Positions 54,576-64,000 of a DNA stretch of 64,000 nt are shown piece after piece; position 1 is the first letter of the stretch; every line of letters begins with the position of its first letter. The notes beneath the pieces are model-generated. The model searched no databases and was not told where the DNA came from. It saw only the letters and a program-made list of their open reading frames with translations. The stretch is taken from NCBI GenBank assembly GCA_004794655.1, contig SMMW01000523.1, forward strand, positions 744,001-808,000, written 5' to 3'. Made by a program: the position numbers and the translations under genes. Source of the stretch: Marisa cornuarietis. Its lineage: Eukaryota; Mollusca; Gastropoda; Architaenioglossa; Ampullariidae.

Positions 54576-54995
54576 GGAAAAAATATAAAAAAACAAAGAA
54601 GGAAGGAAGGAAGGAAGACGAAGGATAGACCAAGGAAACAAAAGAAAAATTAGGAAACAACCAAAACAAAGAAACAAAAAATAACGGAGGAAAAAGAAAG
54701 ATACAAAGAAAGAAAGAGAGAGAAAGAAAGAAAAACAAAAGAAAGAAAAAAATGTAAACACAAACCAAGGAAAAGAGAAACAAAACATGAAACAAAGAAA
54801 AAGAGAAGCAAACAATTCAAGAAAGAAAGAAACAAAGAATTAAAAACCAAAAAAGGAAAGAAGCAACAAAAGAAAGAAATAACAAATAAAAAGAATAAAT
54901 AAATAAATACGGAAAAAAAGACAAACAAACAAAACAAAAACGAAACTCGAGCAATCCTAGAAAGGAAGAAACGAATAAAAGAAAGAAAGCCAGAG
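54576..54995 (+). repeat. 420-bp purine-rich tract (GAAA/GGAA/CAAA)
   Basis: Almost uninterrupted A and G with scattered C, built of AAAG, GGAAG, AAAC and GAAAC words. Long mirror-like purine tracts can form triplex DNA. Open frames on the minus strand (Phe/Ser/Leu) are artefacts of the composition. Confidence 0.85.
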
Positions 54996-54999
54996 ATGA

Positions 55000-55505
55000 C
55001 TATGATTGTATGAAAGGCTGATATCGCTAACATTAAAATCGGTTAGGAACAGACCAGCTGTCGAGGGCGCTGTCAGTTTTCTAGTTCAGAAATAAGACCA
55101 CACTGACTGAGTGCGTGCGCTTGTGTGTGCTTGTCTGCATGCTGGCTTATTGTTGTGCTTGTTTTTCCCCCTTCACCCACAGAGATATTTTGTTACTGCT
55201 ATAAAAGGATAGTATCTCACAGTCTTGCCATTAAGCACAATGGGCTGGGTATCGCGTTGCTGCCCTGTTTTGGGTGTAATTACACGGCAACCTCACACAG
55301 CTAGGTCTTAATTATAGCTCAGCAAACGTTAATTGCAGCGAAAAGGCCTAATTGTTATTATACTTTACATTCATGTTCAGCATTTTTGTCTTCTAAATAC
55401 TCTCAGAATAACCATTCAAGAGCTGAATGCGAGGCCAGCAGTCCTAGTTCATGTGCTTTTCTCTCGTCGGTGAATGGCTAATTTAATGTGTCCTTCCACC
55501 TTCAA

Positions 55506-55536
<31 letters not shown>

Positions 55537-56110
55537 CAGACTACAAAATTTGTCCCGTCCTATTCTGTGTGCGATGTCACACAAAACAATTCCTTTTGTT
55601 CAACCTCCTCATTTCCTTTAAATTTAAATTGTTCCTGGTTAGTCATCATTTCGTTCAGTCATTTAAATAATAATTACTACCTGAAGGGCAGTTTTCCCAC
55701 GATGTTGCTATGATGATAACCCTTGGAGACTACCCTGATGCATAATTTTTGTTTGTTTATTTGTCTGTCTGTTTGTTGTTAAACTCTACATATTATGCAT
55801 ATTACAAAGCTGATGTATGTACGGACAACCTGTAGAAATCCACCAGGCCACTGTGATGTCTGCGATTTCCAGACCCTTTTGAACGGAATCGCCGAAAAGA
55901 CTAAAGTGGCTGCTTGTTTGGGGATATTAGTTTTTCTTTTTAAGCTGTAGCTGTGGGGCAAAGTTTGGGAGGCGTGATGGGCGATAAACTCGGCCGAGAG
56001 TAGTGTCGTGACGCCATCTGCGTCCTTGGCAATACGGTCACAAACTGGCGCGCCAACATTTCTTGTAGACCGTTAGCTGCGATAAAACGTTGACGATTGT
56101 GACCTCTTTC
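55000..56110. other. non-coding
   Basis: Contains a GAT repeat (55506-55533) and an AT-rich block near 55300-55370 with TTAATTA and CTAATTG sites. No exon was recognised. Confidence 0.35.
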
Positions 56111-56114
56111 TGTT

Positions 56115-56365
56115 CAAAAGACGACGACGACGATTATGATAATGACGACGATATTAATAACAACGCTAATGAGGACTATGTTGTTGGCGATGATAGTGAC
56201 GACGACGACCTCAATAATAATAGTAACGATAATGATGACGATGTTGTTGGTGATGGTATTAACGACGACCACAATAATAATAACGATAATGATGACGATG
56301 TTGTTGGTGATTATAGAGACAACGACGACCTCAATAATAATAACGATAATGATGACGATGAATGT
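56115..56365 (+). repeat. triplet-based minisatellite, 57-63-bp units
   Basis: Three or more units begin GTTGTTGGTGATGRTA and end AACGATAATGATGACGAT (starting near 56180, 56243 and 56300). All indels are multiples of three, so a 95-codon Asp/Asn-rich frame stays open. A related single unit lies ~550 bp away at 56925-56980. I take the frame to be a result of the triplet repeat, not a gene. Confidence 0.85.
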
Positions 56366-56984
56366 CAGGTATCATAGTTATTTGCTGTATTGTTTGATTA
56401 AGCTTAAATTTTATAAGGATTAGTGTGGAAGAACGAGAGAGCGTGAATGACGTCAGTTGTTCGGAAAACGTGTATGAATGATGTAAAAATGAAGGAAATG
56501 ACGTGAGGGAGAGCGCGAGCGAGGGGTCGGTAGTCAGGAGAAGAAAGAGGTCGAGGAAGAGAAACAGAGCGTAGCGTATGGATTTAGGAAGAAGAATTAG
56601 TGGAGTAGGGCCAGTAGGAATTAGAGCGAATTTAATGAGTAGGGCTTTTGGCATTCTTTTAGACATACAGACCAGGAAAGACTCAAATGGTAGGAATTTT
56701 CTTATTTTATAATAATCTAGGTGTACGAATCGGTTAATAACGGACTTTTCATTTGTGTATTTTCCTTTTTCTCTTCTTTTTATTTATAGTTATTAAAGCA
56801 GATAGACTCGTTTTAGACAAGTCGTTCTTTTCTTTTAATTTGTGTGAAAGAGCACGTATTTGTCAGACTCCGTGTATGTGTTGAAAGGATTGAGTGACTG
56901 ATACACTGCGCGGTGGGCGGGACAATGTTGTTGGTGATGGTAGTAACGACGACAACCACGACGATGATGATAATAATGTAGTAA

Positions 56985-58855
56985 TTTCGAATGCACACTT
57001 GGCTTTTTGCAGCAAACCCGCATGGATGCCTCAGTTTTGCCAGATACTGACGCGAAAAAAAAACAAGAGAAAAATCCATCATATGCACACACATTGAATT
57101 AATTACTTGAGCATTTTTAGTATCAGGGCTCCACCGTGTGAAAGCGGGCCGTCAACGACGTATCAGCCATTATGCTCAACGGTCAATGGAGCTGCGAAAG
57201 CTGTATGTTATGTGTGGCCATTCCCCAGTTCCACTCTCATACAGGGCTATGATTGACAAGTAATGGAGACTACGTGTGTGAAACCCCGGGTGTGTATTAA
57301 TACAAGTTCGTGAAAACTGTTCTCGTAATCTGACGACAGACGAACAAGTTAACTTCGATTGTATGCGGACACAGCACTTGAAGAGTTGACTATTTTAAAA
57401 GGTGTTTAAATGGTGTTTGCCGGTTAAATAAATGTGCATTAAAAGCTTACTGTGTAGTTAAGGTATACTTCATTCTGAATTTATCCCAACAAAATTCGGT
57501 TTGCGTTTGCATTCTTCTGCTAGCTCAATAGTTTCAGTATTTCGTGTAATGTATTTTGAAAGGTCATATTATCATCAGACAGGGTCGCCGAGAGCCAGCA
57601 CAGACCCTGGGGCAGACGACGGGGCCTCTTGTAATTGTAAATTGTTTTCCTAGTATATAATAATAATTATGCTTACAATTCGATTGTCGAGATCTACATT
57701 TCATTCAGTAACGTAATGTAAATTGAAAACTCAGGCCTTTCTTTAAAAGAAAAGGAAAAGAAGAAGGAAAAAAAATCCACTGACCAAGGCCGGGCCCCCT
57801 TCCCAGCCAGGGTACCCCTATCATGAGGCCTGTCATCAGATGCCACTTAGGTACTCTAGTTTACTTTAAACTAAGGGGTGACTGTCCTAAGCAAATGTGT
57901 TTATGGTTTTAAGTATGCCAAATCCTTATTACCGAAAGTTATTATAAAGCATGGTAATTAAGGTTCTGAATGGCGAATTCATTAGCCAACTTTTCAGCGC
58001 CAGTTGGTCGCGGTTAGCACAGATCATACGAACAAAACCCCTGACAAGAAATAAATTGAAACTTTTCAGATAGCAACAGTGCAAGGAGAGATGGATGTGT
58101 AAGTGCTTCCACGTCATGTGACCGGGAACACATGTGCGGTGATAGTGAATTAAACTAATGTTTATCTAAACAATGCCCCGCGGCTCATCATGACAGACTC
58201 CGCCCTACAGGCACGTTGACACACGTGAAAAATTCTCCTCCCTTATCCACCGCCCCCCCCCCCAGTCAGCCAAGCCGACTGGATAGAAAACATCACGGCA
58301 ACGGTTGAAAGGATGTTCATTCGTGCGAGACAACAGAGAAACGACGACAGGCCCTTGTCGTTGACGAAGTTTCCTTTTAAGGCTGAAATCTGCTGTCAAC
58401 AACGGCTTTCGTCGTCTTTGAACCCTCACCACTCTGTGATTTTTTTTTTTTTTTTTCGGCTTTGCCTCCGTCATCGGGAACGTATGTTATCAGACATCTA
58501 GACAAAAATAACACCAATCTTATGATTTACATACATACATAATGCAAATTTATAATTTGCTGATCTCTAAAATTATTTTAAACGACTTCATGAATCCCCC
58601 CCACCACCACTATATCTCTCTCTTACACACGCGCGCGTGCGCGCGCACTCTGTCATAGCCATTTATAAAGTCTGAAGTGATGATGTATTCGATTAACACT
58701 GTCATTTATTTATCTTCAAACTCGGGTCAGTACTATTGTCACGGTTGTACTGACTTTCCCGAAAAGCATGTTCCGGGTAGGCATTTAGACTAATTTCCCG
58801 GCTTGTGTACTTCACAACTTCCCAGTAATGTTTTCAAAAGTGTATAACCAACTCG
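56985..58855. other. non-coding
   Basis: No supported frame or repeat family. Notable only are poly-C (58252-58263), poly-T (58441-58456) and an alternating CG/CA run (58626-58650) with Z-DNA potential. Confidence 0.35.
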
Positions 58856-58856
58856 G

Positions 58857-59148
58857 GGGGGGGGGGGGTAGTTATGAAGCGAGAGTAAGTCGTTTCCCCA
58901 GGGCAAAATGGGGATCTTAAGGATAAGTATCTTGTTTCCGAAGTTATAAAGCAGTGTTGAAATCCCGCGGACACTCTGTTTCTTGACCCCAGGGCACCTT
59001 CGCCACCGATTTATAATTACGGCTCCAGTGGTAAATCAACATACACGGGGTCTGAACACCGCTTTTTATAATTTTTGGAAACAAGACAATTACCCTTGAG
59101 TTCTCCACGTTGCCCCTTGGCAACGAATTCCCTTCATAACTATATGGC
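58857..59148. mobile_element. MITE, family G, copy 1
   Basis: The left end GGGGTAGTTATGAAGCGA and the reverse complement of the right end GGGCCATATAGTTATGAAGG form inverted termini. Internal segments TCCGAAGTTATAAAG and CCTTGAGTTC are shared with 63349-63672. It is non-coding. The left end carries a 14-G run. Confidence 0.6.
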
Positions 59149-59149
59149 C

Positions 59150-59955
59150 CATGCAGCCAGATGTTGTTGAATGGAACGGATTGCTTTAGGTCTCCACACC
59201 ACCCCTCCTCCTCCTATAACAACCACAACAACAACAATAATAATAATGATTATAGCTAGTGAAAAAAGAAGACGAACAATGCGTGAAAAATGCATGACAT
59301 GAGCATCTTGTGACATCAACACTATTCGCCTCTTAAAAATAAAGGAAGCCAGATTTCCCTACGACATAAGGCTAAGCCTTATAAAAAGCGGGGCGACTGT
59401 CCTTAGCTCGTTTTAGAACTGAACTGTTAATACACAGCTGTTTGCTGCTGTGGTTTTGTTTTATTAGTGCAGAAAGTGCGAATTAGTCATAACAAATCAA
59501 AACAAGTTAGCCACACAAAGAAAGGAAGGGGCTCTTCGTGTAGAAGAAAAAGATATCTACTGGTTTGTGCTGCTCAGTGACAGCGGGGCAGCGGGCAGAG
59601 ACGGAGCAGCCAAAACAAACAAACAAACAAACAAACGAACGAACAAACAAACAAATAAATAAACAAACAAACAAACAAACAAACAAACAAAACCCAGGAG
59701 TCTGCACTTCTTATCAGCATCTGCGTTGTTATCAATATGAAACGCTTCTCTGTACGCAGTCTTGGGGCTCTTGTCTGCGTCGAGGGCTAGTGTAACCTGC
59801 GCGAAACATTATTTTCAAATTTTTCAGATTTAAACGATACTAGTTTTCCCCAAAACTAATTCACAACATATGAGCGAAAAACTCGGTTTCTTTTACGAGA
59901 CACAAACTTTTGAACTTTGAAGTTGGAGTCTGGCTTTTTAAGGTCAAGACCCTTT
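59150..59955. other. non-coding, with (CAAA)n at 59612-59692
   Basis: An 80-bp CAAA/GAAC/TAAA tetranucleotide repeat and an AAC/AAT run (59219-59248). Nothing else. Confidence 0.45.
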
Positions 59956-59961
59956 TTCCTA

Positions 59962-60044
59962 TGACGTCACAAAATGACTCCGATTGGGCGCCGTCTGCAT
60001 TCACTCGAAGCTTTCTCGTTGGCCTGCGGGCTCTGATGACGTCA
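59962..60044 (+). promoter_or_regulatory. paired CRE sites with a CCAAT-type site between
   Basis: Two perfect palindromic TGACGTCA sites at 59962-59969 and 60037-60044 bracket GATTGGGCG (inverted CCAAT) near 59982. Two 8-bp palindromes 75 bp apart are unlikely by chance in AT-rich DNA. This may be a cAMP/CREB-responsive enhancer or promoter. No coding start was identified beside it. Confidence 0.35.
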
Positions 60045-60418
60045 GTAGTAAAATTGAAAGGGAATCCATGTTGCTGGTCGCTAAAATCTTAATTAAAACT
60101 TCATTTCTAACACAATATCGAGAGCTTTATGTTAATAACTCTTGGCAGTATAGGCAGTAACCTTGAGCTTAATTACATGCTTGACTAATTAACTTCTTTT
60201 ACCATACAAGGCTTTGAAAAGAGTGAACACATACAGCCCCTGTTTTATTTTTTAAACACAAGTTGGTGGTCGTGGACTGGTTGAATATTTTGTCTCTTCC
60301 TGGTGTGTGTGTGTGTGTGTGTGTGAGTGAGTGAGTGAGTGAGTGACAGAGTGAGTCCACAAACAGTCTCTTTGCATTAATTGTTCTACACCTAAACTGG
60401 TGATTTAATTACGTGATG

Positions 60419-60542
60419 CAGTGGCGTAGGAACCGGGGGGCAAGGGGGGCAGCTGCCCCCCAAATAAATGTGAACGTCGTTCATTGTCAGCATGGAGCTT
60501 GTTCCCCCCCCCCTCAAAGCCAAGCATCTTCCTACGCCACTG
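60419..60542. mobile_element. hAT-type MITE, 124 bp, 5-bp TSD
   Basis: The left end CAGTGGCGTAGGAACC and the right end TTCCTACGCCACTG are inverted repeats. They are flanked by perfect TGATG duplications (60414-60418, 60543-60547). Inside is the palindrome GGGGGGCAGCTGCCCCCC and the block TGAACGTCGTTCATTGTCAG. The CAGNG start fits hAT-like termini; the 5-bp duplication would suit the hAT5 type. Non-coding. Confidence 0.88.
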
Positions 60543-60547
60543 TGATG

Positions 60548-62590
60548 AGGTTATAGGTGCTATGGGACGAGCAAAACGTATATGTCGTAAATTCAAATAA
60601 AAAAGAGAAAGGCTTGTATTCCTTTCTGGAATACAGAGTATAGACCTTATCCATTTTATACTGGAATTTCATAGGGGTGATTAAGGGAGAATGGCTACAT
60701 TATTCCTTTTTTATCCGAAGGCAGTCACTGACGGAAAATATACAAAAGAAATAGGAACGTGATTTTAGGAACTGCAGCCACCCAATCATCCGACGGCAAT
60801 GGTTACACGAGAGCTTGCCCAGTATTTCTTTCTACGGGCAGCAAAACAGTATCATGACTGATGTCACTGGGAGTGGGAGGGGGAACAACGACCCGACCGT
60901 AACTGGCCTCACTGAGAAGCAGCTCCAACAAATAGAAATAGTCGCCAGTTAGCGGAGCGAACTCATGCAAAATTACATGTACTGAGCTCGTGCCGCCCGG
61001 AAAATGACTCGCTTACCTCAGGGAATTTCCGATCGGGCGCATGTGGGGCTCGGTGGGTTTCGATCGCTGACGTCACTGGCACAGGTTTAGCGTGCTGACA
61101 TGGTTAGGCCTTGGACCCGATCAGTCGATGGATTATTTATCTTTCAAACAAACGTGTTGCATTCTTTTGTGCAATTTACCCTCGCTGTAGGGAAGAGACC
61201 AATACGGCAGACGTTTTAGGTCGTTTAACTAAACTGGAAATAGAGGAAGGAGGGGGGAAATTAAATTAAAAAAATCCGGAACTTGCTTAATATCCCGAAG
61301 ACAACAGGATGCACAAGTAATATGATGTTTTGAAGTATATCTTTATTCCTGGGTTTTGACCAGGTCGAATCAAACAGTACAACACTTCGTGAAGGGTTTA
61401 GCCCATTGTTTGTCTTCTTATGAAATAGATTTTTGGAAGATCGATGTTTATATTTTTGATGTGTTTAGGGAGTTAGGTGCGACTTTCTTAGGTCTTAACT
61501 AACACCCATGGTATGTGGAACGCCTTTTGTTTATATGTGGTTTCACACTGTGGAGTGTGTTTAATATACCGACTAATATCGTCCTTGAGCCCATTCGCCA
61601 AAGATGTTCTAAACACAGGGGAGGTCTAGCCATATAAAAAGCTCTAAAGCTCAGTAAATATTATTTTCTCGGCTTCTAGCTGATGCGGCATCATAAAATC
61701 ATTTGCAGTAAAAACACCAGTCCTGGGTGACATTTCATAATACGCTTGCAAACAGACAATAGGGCCAGACCCGCAGAATAAATATCGCGCCAAGGAACGG
61801 ATATGAGTAACCTGCATCCCAAAATAACAGTTTGTGACTTTCTCTTTTTTTCTGTTCATACCTTTCATTCCTTATGTGCATGTGTCTTTATGTGAAGGCC
61901 CCTGTGTGTGTGTGCTCGCACCCCTTCCCCCCACCCCCAACACACAAATTGCTACGCGGTCAATAATAATGATATCAAGCGGCGAGAAAACACTGACACT
62001 GTACATGCACTTTACCGCGCGATAAACATCGTTTACCGATACGCACGCACTGCCTTTCCATCAAAGATGGACCTCTCTGTGCGCATGTGCCGAGGGCCGT
62101 CTGAGTGCGCAACTATCTGCCATGGTCACACGGACTTGCACGGAGTTTAGTCCCCAGGGGAATCTTGTCCACAGTTTATGGAGTGCTCTCTTCTCCACGG
62201 TAGTCAGGTGGATAACATGGTAACCGTGCTGTCACGTGACCTAACGTTCTTCTCATTGTCAGGTGATGCAATTTCATCCACCATGTTCACCCTTCTCTGC
62301 CCCCTCCCCATCTACAAATTCAGTCGATCAGTTACATATGCATTGATCCTTTACAAGAAATTGGTGTACTGTCTGCTGGGAATAACATTAAAACCTCACT
62401 TTACATAAACATCGCCCTATGCTATAAACGAACATACCCTATGAACTTTTATGCCACGTTCCACTTACACACTCAATGACGTTTTAAAGTGAAAAGGTGA
62501 AGGGTTTCATAGTCTAGAACCCGTACGGGTGGTGAAGTGCAAGTGGTTTATCGTGTCAAGGACACGACATAGGAAAAGCGGGCTTCAACC
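60548..62590. other. non-coding
   Basis: No supported exon or repeat family was recognised in 2 kb. Short frames lack motifs. Confidence 0.35.
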
Positions 62591-62596
62591 CTATGA

Positions 62597-62742
62597 CAGT
62601 GCCATAGGAACCGGGGGGCAAGGGGGGCAGCTGCCCCCCCCCCCAAATAAAATGCTGGGAAGGCAAGAATGTGAACGTCGTTCATTGTCAGCATGGACCT
62701 TGCCCCCCCCCCCCCAAAGCAAAGCATCTTCCTACGCCACTG
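62597..62742. mobile_element. hAT-type MITE, 146 bp, 5-bp TSD
   Basis: Second intact copy: the left end is CAGTGCCATAGGAACC (two differences) and the right end CTTCCTACGCCACTG. Perfect TATGA duplications lie at 62592-62596 and 62743-62747. It shares the G/C palindrome and the TGAACGTCGTTCATTGTCAG block, and carries an extra ~20-bp piece (AATGCTGGGAAGGCAAG) that is missing from the 124-bp copy. Confidence 0.9.
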
Positions 62743-62871
62743 TATGAGGTACCCGTATACTCGGTGTGCAACCGCCGACCTTCCAAAGTTAAGAGAAACT
62801 AAGGCAATGGACCCCCTCTCCACTCCCTCCCCTATGCCTAGACACACTAAGCTGTGGTTAAAAATAAAAAA

Positions 62872-63056
62872 GGGGGTAAAACTCGCTCGTCACTCTGCAG
62901 TGAGGACTGTAGAGTTCTGGGTTCAGATCTCGGTTCAGCGTACACCTGTTTCAACTCTTGCATGCGACACCTGGTCACAGGGCTGGCCTTATATAGGTGG
63001 ATGTGATGTTGAATGATAATGTTCGCCGGGTATTCGGATTTGCTCTCTCTCTCAAT
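62872..63056 (+). mobile_element. degenerate tRNA-derived SINE
   Basis: Shares with the SINE at 17846-18082 the CTCGCTCGTCAC...GCAGTGAG segment, the B-box-like GGTTCAGATCTCGG, GCGACACCTGGTCACAGGGC and the core CGCCGGGTATTCGGATTTGC. The A box is decayed. Confidence 0.7.
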
Positions 63057-63060
63057 CACC

Positions 63061-63276
63061 CTGGGCGGTCCGGTGGCGCAACGGTTAGCGCCTGTCACCA
63101 ATACAGTGAGGGTTGGCTGTCCTGGATTCAGCTCTCGTCTCGGGCACGCCGTTCTTTCTCTGCATATAGCGTCTGTTTACGGGACTGGCTGCCTTGCCGT
63201 GGTATAGCCTTACTTGCTGGCTCGGCGTAAAACACTTATTTCCCCCTCCTTCCCCAGCTGCGAAATCACCACTTTA
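63061..63276 (+). mobile_element. tRNA-derived SINE
   Basis: A box TGGCGCAACGGTTAGCGCC (from 63074) and B box GGATTCAGCTCTCG (from 63124) have normal tRNA spacing. They are followed by a body with CTGCATATAGCGTCTG and a 3' segment CTGCGAAATCACCAC shared with the copy at 17846-18082. It lacks the CTCCGGGTACTCCGG core, so it is a second subfamily. It directly follows another SINE. Confidence 0.8.
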
Positions 63277-63348
63277 ACGAGCACACCTTATCAGATAAGG
63301 CAGCCAGCCAGCATTGGTGCTGTTATCCTCCAACGTTTCTGGACATTA

Positions 63349-63672
63349 CACTCCCGGAGCCGCAGTTATGAAGCGAATATAAGTTTTTGCCCTGGGGCAG
63401 CATGGCGAATTCTAGGACAAGCGCCATATTTCCGAAATTATAAAGGAGGTTCCAGGCCCCACAGATGTGATGTTCCCTTTGTAGCTATTAAACCGGTCGC
63501 AAAGATGCCCTGAGTGAAAGAAACATGATGTAGTGTGCGGGGGGTCTTGGCATGGCATTCTGACTACAAAAGCAAGATGCTTCTCCTTGAGTTCCCGATT
63601 TTGCCTTAGGGGAAAGAATTAATCAATTACTACTTTAATTATTACTGACTCTCGCCTGATAACTACGGCCCC
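63349..63672. mobile_element. MITE, family G, copy 2
   Basis: The left end GGAGCCGCAGTTATGAAGCG and the right end (reverse complement GGGGCCGTAGTTATCAG) form inverted termini. The internal TTTCCGAAATTATAAAG and CTCCTTGAGTTCC match copy 1 at 58857-59148. Non-coding. Confidence 0.65.
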
Positions 63673-64000
63673 TGGCGGACTGTTCGTCCAAATGCTGCAT
63701 CAAAACGAACAATGAACTCTTTAGGGTCTAAACGGACAATGAACTCTAGTTGGAAGTCATCGCAGTATGTAAGCACGAGCAGCCTATGATATGACGACCA
63801 CCTGTGCAAAAGATGCCGCTAATGTACCCAGGGCCTCCATTACTATCCTAATCTGATGCAGCGATACATCAGGACTGGGCCGCGTGCTTGGGCGTATGTA
63901 TCACGAGCCTTTGTGAGACCACGACGATATGATTTGAATTTGTGACCGCTTTTTTTTTACGTATAGCACAGAACCACGACAATTCACGTAAACGCAGGCC
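63673..64000. other. non-coding, nothing recognised
   Basis: No open frame with protein character and no repeat family were seen up to the window end. Confidence 0.35.

Noticed and set aside
54465..55033. Phe/Leu/Ser-rich membrane-like proteins on the minus strand
   Set aside because: Artefact of the complementary pyrimidine strand of a purine-rich tract.
56090..56377. 95-codon Asp/Asn-rich protein
   Set aside because: Explained by a triplet-based minisatellite; start and end are arbitrary.

Overview
This window looks like eukaryotic, intron-bearing, repeat-rich DNA, most likely from a lophotrochozoan and probably a gastropod mollusc. I base this on several things. The non-LTR retrotransposons are animal types: L2/CR1-like, I-like with an RNase H, and RTE-like. 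An RTE-derived short element carries a 3' module that I recall as common in molluscs. There are tRNA-derived SINEs with a conserved core, PIF/Harbinger and hAT-type MITEs, splice-site-bounded exon candidates, and long CA/TG, GATA and CAAA simple repeats. There are no bacterial operons and no rRNA or CRISPR arrays. The species assignment is inference.

Region 1 (1-5.9 kb): non-coding DNA, one candidate exon of an unrecognised gene on the minus strand (1684-1871), a decayed L2/CR1-like LINE on the minus strand, a tRNA-like relic, and an old hAT-type MITE fragment.

Region 2 (6-14.5 kb): a nest of transposons. An L2-like LINE (plus strand, 6.1-10.5 kb) was hit by a 180-bp RTE-derived element with a 13-bp target duplication and by a solo LTR on the minus strand. 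The solo LTR was itself hit by a 1,172-bp internally deleted Harbinger element with a CTG duplication. Next come a 3-kb I-like LINE on the minus strand (endonuclease, RT and the start of an RNase H domain), a MITE at its 5' edge, and the 3' end of an RTE LINE.

Region 3 (16-29.5 kb): a second, layered retrotransposon cluster. It holds an internally deleted L2-like LINE, a palindromic MITE, and the 5' LTR, tRNA-Lys primer site and Gag of a Ty3/gypsy-like element; a SINE sits inside that LTR. Then comes a LINE whose two halves point in opposite directions in exactly the arrangement made by twin priming. A 1.4-kb solo LTR sits at its inversion junction. Its RT half is split by a nearly complete 6.57-kb Ty3/gypsy element with a 5-bp duplication (GGCTT). 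The pol order of that element is protease-integrase-RT-RNase H, so the integrase comes before the RT as in Ty1/copia and in the Gmr1 group of gypsy elements. This is the most notable object in the window.

Region 4 (29.5-38.3 kb): mostly non-coding. It has a promoter-like block with a candidate first coding exon (31774-31859), a decayed LINE, a second inverted copy of the 1.4-kb solo LTR, a degenerate ~25-bp minisatellite and a TG-rich compound minisatellite.

Region 5 (38.3-64 kb): mainly non-coding DNA without convincing genes. It contains several tandem repeats, a 260-bp Harbinger-type MITE, a THAP-like short ORF next to an inverted-repeat unit with a promoter-like ETS/CCAAT block, a 420-bp purine-rich tract, a triplet minisatellite, two members of another MITE family, two hAT-type MITEs with perfect 5-bp duplications, a pair of CRE sites and two SINEs. 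Host-gene content is therefore very low. Most coding-like sequence belongs to transposons, and almost all of it is broken by stops, frameshifts, deletions or nesting.
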